Source of the DNA: JAWKWH01 sp040830725
GTDB lineage: Bacteria; Pseudomonadota; Alphaproteobacteria; Rhizobiales; Rhizobiaceae
Direction: 5' to 3'
Assembly (NCBI GenBank): GCA_040830725.1
Contig: JBFOMG010000009.1
Coordinates: 62,001-126,000, forward strand
Length of the DNA: 64,000 bases
Shown here piece after piece: positions 51,272 to 59,827 of this stretch. Position numbers and translations under genes: made by a program. The notes under the pieces are model-generated. The model worked only from the letters and a program-made list of their open reading frames with translations. It ran no database searches and had not been told where the DNA came from. Position 1 is the stretch's first letter, and each line of letters starts with the position of its first letter.

Positions 51272-52258
51272 ATGAGCGAATTAGCGTTTCCCGTCTTTGA
51301 TCTCGAAACGTTTGAAAGCGCAGATGCTGCACAGCAATCGGCACTGGCGGCGCAGGTTGATGAGATCTGCCGTGCAACCGGGTTTCTCGCAATATCAGGT
51401 CACGGAATGGACAAATCCGTTATTGACGGGATCTGGGCTGCGACGAGGGCGTTTTTTGACCTTGATGCGGAGTCAAAGAATTGCGTCCGTGCACCTTATC
51501 CGGGTTACCCATACGGATATCTCGGACCGGGTTCCGAGGCACTGGCCAAGTCAAAGAATGTCGATACGCCGCCTGATTTGAAGGAAAGTTTCAATGGCGG
51601 ACCGCTGTCGATACCCCCGGGGCTTGATGACGAGGAAGCATTGTCCTTCTGCTATGCGGAGACAATCTGGCCGCAACGACCCGAGGGGTTCCGTCAAGCC
51701 TGGGAGGCCTATTATCGCGGGATGGAGGGTTTGGCGGCCCGGATCATGCGGGTTTTCGCTTTAGCGTTGGACCTGCCGGAGGATTATTTTGCTTCATATA
51801 TCGATCAGCCGATCAGTGCTTTGCGTGCGCTCAATTACCCTCACCAGGAAGGAGACATTGCAAAACCCGGCCAGTTGCGGGCCGGCGCGCACAGCGACTA
51901 TGGCAGCCTGACAATATTGTTGCCCGAGCCCGGAACCGCCGGTCTCCAGATATTCTCTCCTTCCGGCGAATGGATCGATGTTCCGCCGATAAAGGATGCT
52001 TTTGTGATCAACATCGGAGACCTGATGGCGCGTTGGACGAATGACCGCTGGGTGTCGACATTGCACCGTGTGGTCAATCCGAACGGCGCGTCTGCAACAT
52101 CAAACCGGCGACAATCGCTGGCATTCTTTCATCAGCCAAACTGGTTTGCTGAAATTTCGTGCCTTGGGAGTTGCTTGAATTTTGGAGAGGCGCCGAAATA
52201 CGAACCCGTATTGTCAGGCCCGTATTTAATGGACAAGTTCCGGTCAACCGTGTCCTGA
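51272..52258 (+). CDS. 2-oxoglutarate/Fe(II) oxygenase of the isopenicillin N synthase family
   Basis: 328 aa. The iron ligands are visible in AGAHSDYGSLTIL (HxD) and STLHRVVNP (distal His); NRRQSLAFFHQPN supplies the 2-oxoglutarate Arg/Ser pair. CRATGFLAISGHGM is the N-terminal family motif. Bacterial members oxidise small metabolites; the substrate is unknown. ATG 51272 follows GGAGG by four bases; the frame opens upstream, but only this start has a good site. Confidence 0.9.
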   Translation: MSELAFPVFDLETFESADAAQQSALAAQVDEICRATGFLAISGHGMDKSVIDGIWAATRAFFDLDAESKNCVRAPYPGYPYGYLGPGSEALAKSKNVDTPPDLKESFNGGPLSIPPGLDDEEALSFCYAETIWPQRPEGFRQAWEAYYRGMEGLAARIMRVFALALDLPEDYFASYIDQPISALRALNYPHQEGDIAKPGQLRAGAHSDYGSLTILLPEPGTAGLQIFSPSGEWIDVPPIKDAFVINIGDLMARWTNDRWVSTLHRVVNPNGASATSNRRQSLAFFHQPNWFAEISCLGSCLNFGEAPKYEPVLSGPYLMDKFRSTVS

Positions 52259-52410
52259 CCCCCGATTGTCGCAAAATCTCCTGATTCATTGCATGTTTGC
52301 GCCCATATGCCGCGTGATCGAACTGCCAATTGCCCGGTGTCTCACGTTGCGTTTTCAGCGACATTGGATAAGACGACAGCAAATTCCCATAAATGCTCCG
52401 GAGTTCTCCC

Positions 52411-53685
52411 ATGACCGCCATCATCGATATTATCGGACGCGAGATACTTGATAGCCGGGGTAACCCGACCGTCGAGGTCGATGTTCATCTTGAAGATGGG
52501 TCATTTGGCCGTGCCGCCGTACCATCGGGTGCTTCAACCGGGGCGCATGAGGCTGTCGAACTTCGCGATGGCGGGCCACGCTATCTGGGCAAGGGCGTCA
52601 GGCAGGCGGTCGATGCGGTAAATGGCGAATTGTTCGACGCGATCGGCGGAATGGATGCTGAGGAGCAGGTGCGTATCGACAAGATGATGATCGAACTTGA
52701 CGGTACGCCGAACAAGAAGCGGCTCGGCGCCAATGCGATCCTTGGTGTGTCGCTGGCTGCGGCGAAGGCAGCTGCTGCGGCAACCGGACTGCCGTTGCAT
52801 CGTTATGTCGGTGGTGCGAATGCACATCTGCTGCCTGTGCCGATGATGAACATCATCAATGGTGGTGCGCATGCGGACAACCCGATCGACATTCAGGAGT
52901 TCATGATCATGCCGGTCGGTGCGGAATCGATCGCTGATGCAGTGCGCATCGGCGCGGAGGTATTCCACACACTCAAAGGCGGCCTGAAAGAAGCCGGTCA
53001 CAACACCAATGTGGGGGACGAAGGCGGTTTTGCACCCAATATTGAAAGTGCAACTGCCGCGCTGGATTTTATCATGCAGTCAATCGCGCGAGCTGGCTAC
53101 AAGCCGGGCGACGATGTTGCCATCGCGCTCGATTGTGCGGCCACCGAATTCTACACGGATGGAAACTATATCTACGCCGGCGAAGGTGTGACCCGCGATG
53201 GCGATGCCCAGGCGAAGTATCTGGCGCAGCTTTCGTCCGACTATCCGATTCTGTCGATCGAAGATGGCATGTCGGAGGACGACTGGGACGGTTGGAAAGC
53301 GTTGACCGACCTCATCGGTGACAAGGTTCAACTGGTTGGTGATGACCTGTTTGTCACCAACTCGGCCAGGTTGCGCGATGGCATTCGCATGGGTGCGGCC
53401 AATTCGATATTGGTCAAGGTCAACCAAATCGGCACGCTGACCGAAACGCTTGACGCCGTCGAGACAGCGCACAAGGCCGGTTACACGGCGGTGATGTCGC
53501 ACCGATCAGGTGAGACCGAGGATTCGACAATCGCCGGGCTGGCAGTAGCGACAAATTGCGGTCAGATCAAAACCGGTTCGCTGGCGCGTTCTGACCGGCT
53601 TGCCAAATACAATCAGCTCATTCGCATCGAAGAGCAGCTTGGCGGACAAGCAGCATATGCGGGCAGGACGGCTTTGAAGGGCTGA
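52411..53685 (+). CDS. eno: enolase
   Basis: 424 aa, full length. EILDSRGNPTVEVDV, GGAHADNPIDIQEFMI, NVGDEGGFAPN, SIEDGM, LVKVNQIGT and SHRSGETEDS are all enolase signatures. It interconverts 2-phosphoglycerate and phosphoenolpyruvate, and in many bacteria joins the RNA degradosome. ATG 52411 (MTAIIDI) is preferred to one 18 bp upstream, because CGGAG lies nine bases before it. Confidence 0.98.
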   Translation: MTAIIDIIGREILDSRGNPTVEVDVHLEDGSFGRAAVPSGASTGAHEAVELRDGGPRYLGKGVRQAVDAVNGELFDAIGGMDAEEQVRIDKMMIELDGTPNKKRLGANAILGVSLAAAKAAAAATGLPLHRYVGGANAHLLPVPMMNIINGGAHADNPIDIQEFMIMPVGAESIADAVRIGAEVFHTLKGGLKEAGHNTNVGDEGGFAPNIESATAALDFIMQSIARAGYKPGDDVAIALDCAATEFYTDGNYIYAGEGVTRDGDAQAKYLAQLSSDYPILSIEDGMSEDDWDGWKALTDLIGDKVQLVGDDLFVTNSARLRDGIRMGAANSILVKVNQIGTLTETLDAVETAHKAGYTAVMSHRSGETEDSTIAGLAVATNCGQIKTGSLARSDRLAKYNQLIRIEEQLGGQAAYAGRTALKG

Positions 53686-53729
53686 AGACATATCGGAAAC
53701 TATTGCCCAATGCCGGCAGGGGAGTTGAT

Positions 53730-54215
53730 ATGCCGAAATACTTGCAACGGATCGACGCATTGGGTCTCGCGCTCCCCGAACCTCTCATATTGCCTCCGGG
53801 TGTCGTACTTCCATTTGCGTTTGTTAATGTACGCGGCGACCGTGCATACATTTCGGGGCATGGCCCGCAAAACACTGACGGTTCGCTTGCCGGTCCCTTC
53901 GGGGCGGTTGGAACCGAGGTAACTCCCGAGCAAGCCTATGAGTCGGCCCGTAAAACAGGCTTGTCGATTCTGGGGAGTTTGCATCGAGAACTTGGTGATC
54001 TCGATCGCATTATCGGCTGGGGCCGGGTATTGGGAATGGTAAAATGCGCAAACGGGTTTTCAGCGACACCTGGCGTCATCAACGGATTTACCGATTTGAT
54101 TTTGGACGTGTTTGGGCCGGAAGTGGGACGGCATGCACGTTCGGCAGTCGGAATGGAAGTACTACCGTTTGACATTCCGGTTGAGATTGAAGCCGAAGTC
54201 CACATTGTCGAATGA
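53730..54215 (+). CDS. RidA (YjgF/YER057c/UK114)-family protein
   Basis: 161 aa, longer than canonical RidA (about 130), of the subgroup with an N-terminal extension. FVNVRGDRAYISGHGPQ and EQAYESARKTGLSILGSL are family motifs. The canonical imine deaminase carries Arg in the C-terminal C-A-R-[AV]-x motif; here the region reads SAVGMEVLPFDIPVEIEA without an Arg at that place, so enamine hydrolysis is uncertain. ATG 53730 has GGGGAG upstream. It sits between eno and ftsB. Confidence 0.85.
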   Translation: MPKYLQRIDALGLALPEPLILPPGVVLPFAFVNVRGDRAYISGHGPQNTDGSLAGPFGAVGTEVTPEQAYESARKTGLSILGSLHRELGDLDRIIGWGRVLGMVKCANGFSATPGVINGFTDLILDVFGPEVGRHARSAVGMEVLPFDIPVEIEAEVHIVE

Positions 54216-54291
54216 CCTGGAGGGAGCCGGTATTACCGTAACCGGGTGTTAAGTACATTTCTGCGAAAAGCATAGCGGGAGACATTCCGCC

Positions 54292-54621
54292 ATGTGGACG
54301 CGCCAATACAAAAAGAGAAATACCGGCCGGTTCATCGTTCCGGCGCTGTGTGCGGCATTTCTCGCCTATTTCGGTTTTCATGCGTTCCAGGGTGACTACG
54401 GTATCTATTCAAAATACCAACTCGAAAAACAAACCGTTGAACTGCAGGCAGAATTTGCCGAGCTCAGGCAGTATCGAAATTCGCTGGAACAGCGTGTCCG
54501 AATGCTCCATGACGGCACTTTGGACAAAGACATGCTCGATGAACAAGCGCGCAAATCGTTGAATCTCAGCAAGTCAGATGAGGTCGTTATCATGCGGCCG
54601 ATGCAAAACGATGTGAATTAA
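54292..54621 (+). CDS. ftsB: septum formation initiator (FtsB/DivIC)
   Basis: 109 aa: a short basic start, one membrane helix (FIVPALCAAFLAYFGFHAF, about 15-33) and a coiled coil (YQLEKQTVELQAEFAELRQYRNSLEQRV, about 45-75) followed by DMLDEQARKSLNLSKSDEVV. It is part of the FtsQLB divisome complex. It lies just upstream of pdhA, the usual position in alphaproteobacteria. GGGAG precedes ATG 54292. Confidence 0.94.
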   Translation: MWTRQYKKRNTGRFIVPALCAAFLAYFGFHAFQGDYGIYSKYQLEKQTVELQAEFAELRQYRNSLEQRVRMLHDGTLDKDMLDEQARKSLNLSKSDEVVIMRPMQNDVN

Positions 54622-54637
54622 CTGGAATCCAGTTAAT
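54617..54637. repeat. 21-bp near-perfect palindrome over the ftsB stop codon
   Basis: Half-site ATTAACTGGA (54617-54626) is repeated inverted as TCCAGTTAAT (54628-54637) around one central base. It contains the ftsB TAA. It could be a weak terminator (a 10-bp stem without loop length is unfavourable) or a regulator-binding dyad upstream of pdhA. Confidence 0.65.
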
Positions 54638-54671
54638 ATCTAAAGAAATCAATAATTAGAACGATTTACGC

Positions 54672-54702
54672 GCATAACAGCTATGCCGTTATGCCTATAG
54701 GC
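54672..54702. promoter_or_regulatory. dyads upstream of pdhA
   Basis: GCATAAC (54672-54678) and GTTATGC (54688-54694) form an inverted pair with a 9-base gap, and GCCTATAGGC (54693-54702) is a perfect palindrome joined to it. They sit about 100 bp before the pdhA ATG, where a pyruvate-responsive regulator could bind. No regulator is identified. Confidence 0.4.
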
Positions 54703-54800
54703 AAGTCTGTCTGTTCTATGTTACCCACGTTAATCAATCCCGGCGGCGGTCCTGTACCCCTGCAACGGGACAATTGCATTCGTGCACAGGGAGTGAGCGT

Positions 54801-55847
54801 ATGGCAACAGCGGCCAAGAAAACCACCGCCAGAAAGTCCAAATCATCGTCTCCGGCAACGCCCAAGACCCCCAAACCCGTCGAGTACGACAAGGATCAGG
54901 AATTGTCTGCCTATCGCGACATGCTGCTGATCAGGAGATTTGAGGAGAAGGCCGGCCAGTTATATGGAATGGGTTTCATCGGCGGTTTTTGTCACCTGTA
55001 CATTGGACAGGAGGCCGTGGTCACCGGAATGCAGCGCGCATTGATTGAAGGCGACCAGCTGATTACAGGCTATCGAGATCATGGACACATGCTTTCCTGC
55101 GGCATGAGCCCGCGCGGTGTTATGGCCGAATTGACTGGGCGCCGTGGTGGCCTGTCGAAGGGCAAGGGCGGTTCCATGCACATGTTCTCCAAAGAGAAGC
55201 ATTTTTACGGTGGACACGGCATTGTCGGCGCCCAGGTGCCGCTCGGAACGGGGCTGGCATTTGCCAACAAGTACCGCGGCAACAACAATATCTCGACCGC
55301 CTATTTCGGCGACGGCGCTTCGAACCAGGGCCAGGTGTACGAGAGTTTCAACATGGCTTCGCTGTGGAAACTGCCAGTGGTCTATGTGATCGAGAACAAC
55401 CGCTACGCCATGGGCACATCAACGGTGCGTTCCTCGGCTGAAACCGATTTTTCCCATCGCGGACTTTCCTTCAAGATCCCCGGTATTCAGGTCGATGGCA
55501 TGGATGTGCGTGCGGTGCACGCAGCAGCGGAACTCGCATCGAAGTGGTGCCGCGGTGGCAACGGCCCGATCATTCTGGAAATGCTGACCTATCGCTATCG
55601 GGGTCATTCGATGTCCGATCCGGCCAAATACCGCACCAAGGAAGAGGTGCAGAAAATGCGAGCCGAGCAGGACCCGATCGAACAGGTCAAACAGCGTGTG
55701 TTGGACAAGAAGTGGGCAACGGAAGACGAGTTAAAGGCGATCGACAAGGAAGTGCGGGACATCGTTGCCGACGCCGCCGAATTCGCGCAATCCGATCCTG
55801 AGCCGGACGTCTCCGAGCTTTACACCGACATTTTGGTGGAGGTGTAG
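54801..55847 (+). CDS. pdhA: pyruvate dehydrogenase E1 component, alpha subunit
   Basis: 348 aa. TPP motif GDGASNQGQVYESFNMA to ENN is intact; RYRGHSMSDP is the phosphorylation-loop segment of the mitochondrial type. A Lys/Ala/Pro-rich N-terminal tail (TAAKKTTARKSKSSSPATPK, in part) precedes the fold. It decarboxylates pyruvate together with PdhB. ATG 54801 follows AGGGAG; an upstream in-frame ATG at 54774 is rejected. Followed two bases later by a small VOC gene. Confidence 0.97.
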   Translation: MATAAKKTTARKSKSSSPATPKTPKPVEYDKDQELSAYRDMLLIRRFEEKAGQLYGMGFIGGFCHLYIGQEAVVTGMQRALIEGDQLITGYRDHGHMLSCGMSPRGVMAELTGRRGGLSKGKGGSMHMFSKEKHFYGGHGIVGAQVPLGTGLAFANKYRGNNNISTAYFGDGASNQGQVYESFNMASLWKLPVVYVIENNRYAMGTSTVRSSAETDFSHRGLSFKIPGIQVDGMDVRAVHAAAELASKWCRGGNGPIILEMLTYRYRGHSMSDPAKYRTKEEVQKMRAEQDPIEQVKQRVLDKKWATEDELKAIDKEVRDIVADAAEFAQSDPEPDVSELYTDILVEV

Positions 55848-55849
55848 TC

Positions 55850-56053
55850 ATGTCCGCACATTTTGAAATTCATGCAACGAATGTGGACCGTGCCAAGAGC
55901 TTCTACGGCGGCTTATTCGGCTGGGCACTGGCCAGTGGCGGTGCAGAGGCGCTGCCGCCAGAGAATTACCCGGGTGTCGGACGATGCGCATATGTGGAAG
56001 ACGGCGAGGGTAACATCGTCGGAATGATCACTCCTGAAAATGGAGCCCAATAA
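55850..56053 (+). CDS. truncated VOC-domain protein with internal deletion
   Basis: 67 aa. Residues 1-26 (FEIHATNVDRAKSFYGGLFGW) match the first strand-helix of a VOC protein, and residues 27-67 (ALPPENYPGVGRCAYVEDGE, GNIVGMITPENG) match the last strand-turn-strand. The 50 or so residues that normally lie between are missing, so the fold cannot form as usual. It is in frame, begins two bases after the pdhA stop with a GGAGG ribosome site, and ends one base before the pdhB ATG. Best read as a decayed or minimal gene. Confidence 0.7.
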   Translation: MSAHFEIHATNVDRAKSFYGGLFGWALASGGAEALPPENYPGVGRCAYVEDGEGNIVGMITPENGAQ

Positions 56054-56054
56054 A

Positions 56055-57440
56055 ATGCCGATTGAAATTTTGATGCCCGCCCTGTCACCGACCATGGAAG
56101 AGGGCAATCTGGCCAAATGGCTGAAGAATGAGGGTGATGCGGTTACGGCCGGTGACATCATTGCTGAAATCGAAACCGACAAGGCGACGATGGAAGTCGA
56201 AGCGGTTGACGAAGGGACGCTCGGAAAAATCCTGATCGCCGAGGGCTCCGAGGGGGTGAAGGTGAACACGCCAATCGCTGTTCTGCTGGCCGATGGCGAA
56301 AGCGCGAGCGACATTGGATCTGCAGCACCGGCGCCCACAGCTGCTGAAGCCGCTGCACCGGAACCTGCTGCGGCAGTTGAAGCACCGGCGCCGGTTCCTG
56401 CTGCGCCGGTTGCCGTTGAAACGTCCTCCGATCCGGACATTCCCGAAGGCACCGAAATGGTGCCGACGACGGTGCGCGAGGCGTTGAGAGACGCAATGGC
56501 TGAGGAGATGCGTCGCGACGAAGACGTGTTCGTAATGGGTGAAGAGGTCGCTGAATATCAGGGCGCCTACAAGATCACGCAGGGGCTGCTGGAGGAATTC
56601 GGCGCCAGGCGCGTGGTCGATACGCCGATCACCGAGCATGGATTTACCGGCGTTGGCGTCGGCGCGGCCTATGCGGGCCTGAAACCGATCGTCGAGTTCA
56701 TGACCTTCAATTTCGCCATGCAGGCGATTGACCAGATCATCAATTCCGCTGCCAAGACGCTTTACATGTCCGGCGGTCAAATGGGCGCGCCGATTGTATT
56801 CCGTGGGCCGAATGGTGCTGCAGCGCGCGTCGCCGCGCAGCACAGCCAGGACTATGCCGCCTGGTACAGCCACGTTCCTGGATTGAAGGTGGTTCAACCC
56901 TATAATGCGTCTGATGCAAAAGGCCTGTTGAAAGCGGCAATCCGCGACCCCAATCCGGTCATCTTTTTGGAAAACGAAATTCTCTACGGCCAGACGTTCG
57001 ATGTGCCGAAACTGGACGATTATGTGTTGCCGATCGGCAAGGCCCGTATTCACAAGCCAGGCAACGACGCAACCATTGTCTCCTTCGGTATCGGCATGAC
57101 TTACGCGGTGCAAGCCGCAGAAGCGCTGGCGGGCGAGGGGATCGACGTCGAGGTTATCGACCTGCGCACAATCCGGCCGATGGATCTCGATACGGTGATT
57201 GCGTCGGTTCAGAAAACCAACCGGCTGGTGACGGTGGAAGAGGGTTTCCCGCAATCCTCGGTCGGCGATCATATCGCCTCACAAGTGATGCAGCGGGCCT
57301 TCGACTGGCTCGATGCGCCGGTGGTCACCATCTGCGGCAAGGATGTGCCGATGCCTTATGCGGCCAATCTGGAGAAACTGGCGCTGCCGAACGTTGCCGA
57401 AGTGGTCGATGCGGTGAAAGCCGTTTCGTACAAGGCGTAG
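56055..57440 (+). CDS. pdhB: pyruvate dehydrogenase E1 beta subunit with N-terminal lipoyl domain
   Basis: 461 aa. Residues 1-80 form a lipoyl domain with the acceptor Lys43 in ETDKATMEVEA, followed by an Ala/Pro/Glu linker (about 85-135) and the transketolase-like beta fold (EEVAEYQGAYKITQGL, PITEHGFTGVGVG, DLRTIRPMD). This lipoyl-E1-beta fusion is characteristic of alphaproteobacteria. ATG 56055 follows GGAG in the end of the small VOC gene; an in-frame start at 56040 is rejected. Confidence 0.97.
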   Translation: MPIEILMPALSPTMEEGNLAKWLKNEGDAVTAGDIIAEIETDKATMEVEAVDEGTLGKILIAEGSEGVKVNTPIAVLLADGESASDIGSAAPAPTAAEAAAPEPAAAVEAPAPVPAAPVAVETSSDPDIPEGTEMVPTTVREALRDAMAEEMRRDEDVFVMGEEVAEYQGAYKITQGLLEEFGARRVVDTPITEHGFTGVGVGAAYAGLKPIVEFMTFNFAMQAIDQIINSAAKTLYMSGGQMGAPIVFRGPNGAAARVAAQHSQDYAAWYSHVPGLKVVQPYNASDAKGLLKAAIRDPNPVIFLENEILYGQTFDVPKLDDYVLPIGKARIHKPGNDATIVSFGIGMTYAVQAAEALAGEGIDVEVIDLRTIRPMDLDTVIASVQKTNRLVTVEEGFPQSSVGDHIASQVMQRAFDWLDAPVVTICGKDVPMPYAANLEKLALPNVAEVVDAVKAVSYKA

Positions 57441-57452
57441 GGGAGGTCCGTC

Positions 57453-58811
57453 ATGCCAATCAACATCACCATGCCGGCCCTTTCACCCACCATGGAAGAA
57501 GGCAATCTCGCCAAATGGCTGGTCAAGGAAGGCGACAGCGTTGCCCCCGGCGATGTGATCGCCGAAATCGAGACCGACAAGGCGACGATGGAAGTCGAAG
57601 CTGTCGATGAGGGTACCGTCGCAAAAATCCTGGTTCCCGAAGGCACAGAAGCCGTCAAGGTCAACGCGCTGATCGCGGTGCTCGCCGGTGACGGCGAAGA
57701 TGCAGCCGAAGCGGCCAAGGCCGCCGGCGACATTGGTGGTGACAGTGGCGGAAGCAAACAAGAGGCCGATGCGCCCGCGCCTGCACTTGCTGAGGCTCCA
57801 ACCCCGGCGCCTGCTGAAGCTGCAGCACTTAAACCTGCGCCGGCTGCCGCTCCTGCCGTCAACGGATCGGGAGCAGGCCGGACCTTTGCATCACCGCTCG
57901 CGCGCCGCATTGCCAGGGATGCAGGGATAGACGTTGCCGCGATTTCCGGAACCGGACCAAAGGGCAGGGTGGTCAAGGCGGACGTCGAGGCAGCGATTGC
58001 GTCTGGTGGCGTTGCCGCGAAGGCTGCAGACGCGCCAACTGCAGCGCCATCGGCTGTGCCTGCGCCGAAACCCATGTCGGACGATGCTGTGCTCAAACTG
58101 TTCGAGGAAGGCTCCTACGAACTGGTCAAGCACGACAACATGCGCAAGACCATCGCGCGCAGGCTGATGGAAGCAAAATCGACCATTCCGCACTTCTATT
58201 TGACGGTGGAATGCGAGCTTGATGCGCTGTTGAAACTGCGCGGCGAACTCAACAAATCTGCTCCTGTCAAAGACGACAAGCCTGCCTACAAGCTTTCGGT
58301 CAACGACATGATCATCAAGGCGCTGGCATTGGCGCTGCGCGATGTACCGGATGCGAATGTGTCCTGGACTGATGAGAACATGGTGCGTCATGCCCACGCA
58401 GATGTCGGGGTTGCCGTCTCCATCCCAGGCGGCCTGATCACGCCGATCGTACGCCGGGCTGAAGAGAAGAGCCTGTCGACCATTTCCAACGAGATGAAGG
58501 ACATGGCCGGCCGGGCACGCGAGCGCAAACTGAAGCCGGAAGAGTATCAGGGCGGATCGAGCGCGGTCTCCAATCTCGGCATGATGGGTATCAAGGAGTT
58601 TTCTGCCGTCATCAACCCACCGCATGCGACCATTCTCGCCGTCGGCACCGGCGAACAACGCGCTGTCGTCCGTGATGGAGCGGTTGCAATTGCAACGATG
58701 ATGAGCGTGACGCTCTCGACCGACCATCGCGCTGTTGATGGCGCGCTTGGTGCCGAATTGCTTGGCTCGTTCAAGGGTTACATTGAAAACCCGATGAGCA
58801 TGCTCGTCTGA
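57453..58811 (+). CDS. pdhC: dihydrolipoamide acetyltransferase (E2)
   Basis: 452 aa. Lipoyl domain (Lys in ETDKATMEVEA), Ala/Pro linker, E1/E3-binding domain (SPLARRIARDAGIDVAAISG, about 150-185), and catalytic domain ending in STDHRAVDGALGAELLGSF with the His/Asp active site. It transfers acetyl to CoA and forms the complex core. The lipoyl domain is nearly identical in its core to that of pdhB. GGGGAGG precedes ATG 57453. Confidence 0.97.
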   Translation: MPINITMPALSPTMEEGNLAKWLVKEGDSVAPGDVIAEIETDKATMEVEAVDEGTVAKILVPEGTEAVKVNALIAVLAGDGEDAAEAAKAAGDIGGDSGGSKQEADAPAPALAEAPTPAPAEAAALKPAPAAAPAVNGSGAGRTFASPLARRIARDAGIDVAAISGTGPKGRVVKADVEAAIASGGVAAKAADAPTAAPSAVPAPKPMSDDAVLKLFEEGSYELVKHDNMRKTIARRLMEAKSTIPHFYLTVECELDALLKLRGELNKSAPVKDDKPAYKLSVNDMIIKALALALRDVPDANVSWTDENMVRHAHADVGVAVSIPGGLITPIVRRAEEKSLSTISNEMKDMAGRARERKLKPEEYQGGSSAVSNLGMMGIKEFSAVINPPHATILAVGTGEQRAVVRDGAVAIATMMSVTLSTDHRAVDGALGAELLGSFKGYIENPMSMLV

Positions 58812-58822
58812 GGTCCAATTCG

Positions 58823-59461
58823 ATGCAAACCGTCCTCTGCTACGGCGATTCCCTGACCTGGGGCTATGACGCCGACGGACCCGGCCGCCACGCATACGCG
58901 GATCGCTGGCCGTCCGTGCTGCAGGCAGGTCTCGGTGACGGTGTCCAGGTCATTGCGGACGGGTTGAACGGGCGCACGACGGTCTATGATGATCACAAGG
59001 CGGAGTGCGACCGCAATGGTGCGCGCACGCTTCCGACTTCGCTGCAGACCCATTCCCCGCTTGATTTGGTCATCTTGCTGCTTGGCACTAATGACATGAA
59101 GCCGGAGATCGCCGGCAATGCGCTTTTGTCGATGCAGGGCGTGCGCCGGCTGGTGACGATCATCCGCCATCATCCCTGGCCGATTCCCCAGACAGAGCCG
59201 CAAGTTCTCATCGTGTCTCCGCCGAAACTGGCGATTACCGACGACATGGAGTTCACCGCCATGTTTGCTGGTGCGCCGCAGGAATCAGCAAAACTGGCGA
59301 GCATGTACACCATGCTCGCTGATGAAATGGGTTGCGCGTTTTTCGATGCCGGAACGGTGGCAAATGTGACCCCTGTCGATGGTGTGCATCTGGACGCCGC
59401 CAATACACGGGCTGTCGGTGAAGCACTGGTTCCGGTCGTCGGTTCGATGCTGAAACCTTGA
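58823..59461 (+). CDS. SGNH/GDSL-family hydrolase (arylesterase-like)
   Basis: 212 aa. Block I CYGDSLTWGYD (Ser), block II GLNGRTT (Gly), block III LLGTNDMK (Asn) and block V DGVHLD (Asp/His) are all present. Such enzymes hydrolyse acetyl or acyl esters. It starts 12 bp after pdhC and is expected here from rhizobial gene order. Substrate unknown. Confidence 0.9.
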   Translation: MQTVLCYGDSLTWGYDADGPGRHAYADRWPSVLQAGLGDGVQVIADGLNGRTTVYDDHKAECDRNGARTLPTSLQTHSPLDLVILLLGTNDMKPEIAGNALLSMQGVRRLVTIIRHHPWPIPQTEPQVLIVSPPKLAITDDMEFTAMFAGAPQESAKLASMYTMLADEMGCAFFDAGTVANVTPVDGVHLDAANTRAVGEALVPVVGSMLKP

Positions 59462-59530
59462 TCACGATCAAAGGAGTGAGAACGCAGGAGAAATAGGATT
59501 GTTCCAACTGATTGCAGAGAGGACCAATCC

Positions 59531-59767
59531 ATGTCGCATACACCGCACGAACTGGCAGAAGAGTTCCCCGAACATGTTGCCAAAATGCACGAGTTGAAGG
59601 GATCGGATGCGCATTTCACGCGACTGTTCGACGAGTATCACGAGATCAACCGCGCGATACACCGTGCGGAAACGAATATAGAGCCGACGGACGACTTCCA
59701 CATGGAAGACATGCGAAAGCTGAGGATGCGGCTGAAAGACGAAATCTACGGAATGCTGACGGGCTGA
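59531..59767 (+). CDS. DUF465 (YdcH-like) protein
   Basis: 78 aa, all-helical, charged: FPEHVAKMHELKGSDAHFTRLFDEYHEINRAIHR and LRMRLKDEIYGML (given in parts: FDEYHEINRAIHR, MRLKDEIYGML). This matches DUF465, a small family of unknown function. It lies between the SGNH gene and lpdA. GAGAGG precedes the ATG. Confidence 0.85.
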   Translation: MSHTPHELAEEFPEHVAKMHELKGSDAHFTRLFDEYHEINRAIHRAETNIEPTDDFHMEDMRKLRMRLKDEIYGMLTG

Positions 59768-59827
59768 TGTGACTGCCTGTCGCTTTCCAACCCGCCACAA
59801 GCCGGCGGCGAAAGAAGGAGAAGACAG

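Noticed and set aside
56085..57272. 395-aa minus-strand open frame opposite pdhB
   Set aside because: Antisense shadow of an unmistakable E1-beta gene.
57891..58895. 334-aa minus-strand open frame opposite pdhC
   Set aside because: Antisense shadow of the E2 catalytic domain.
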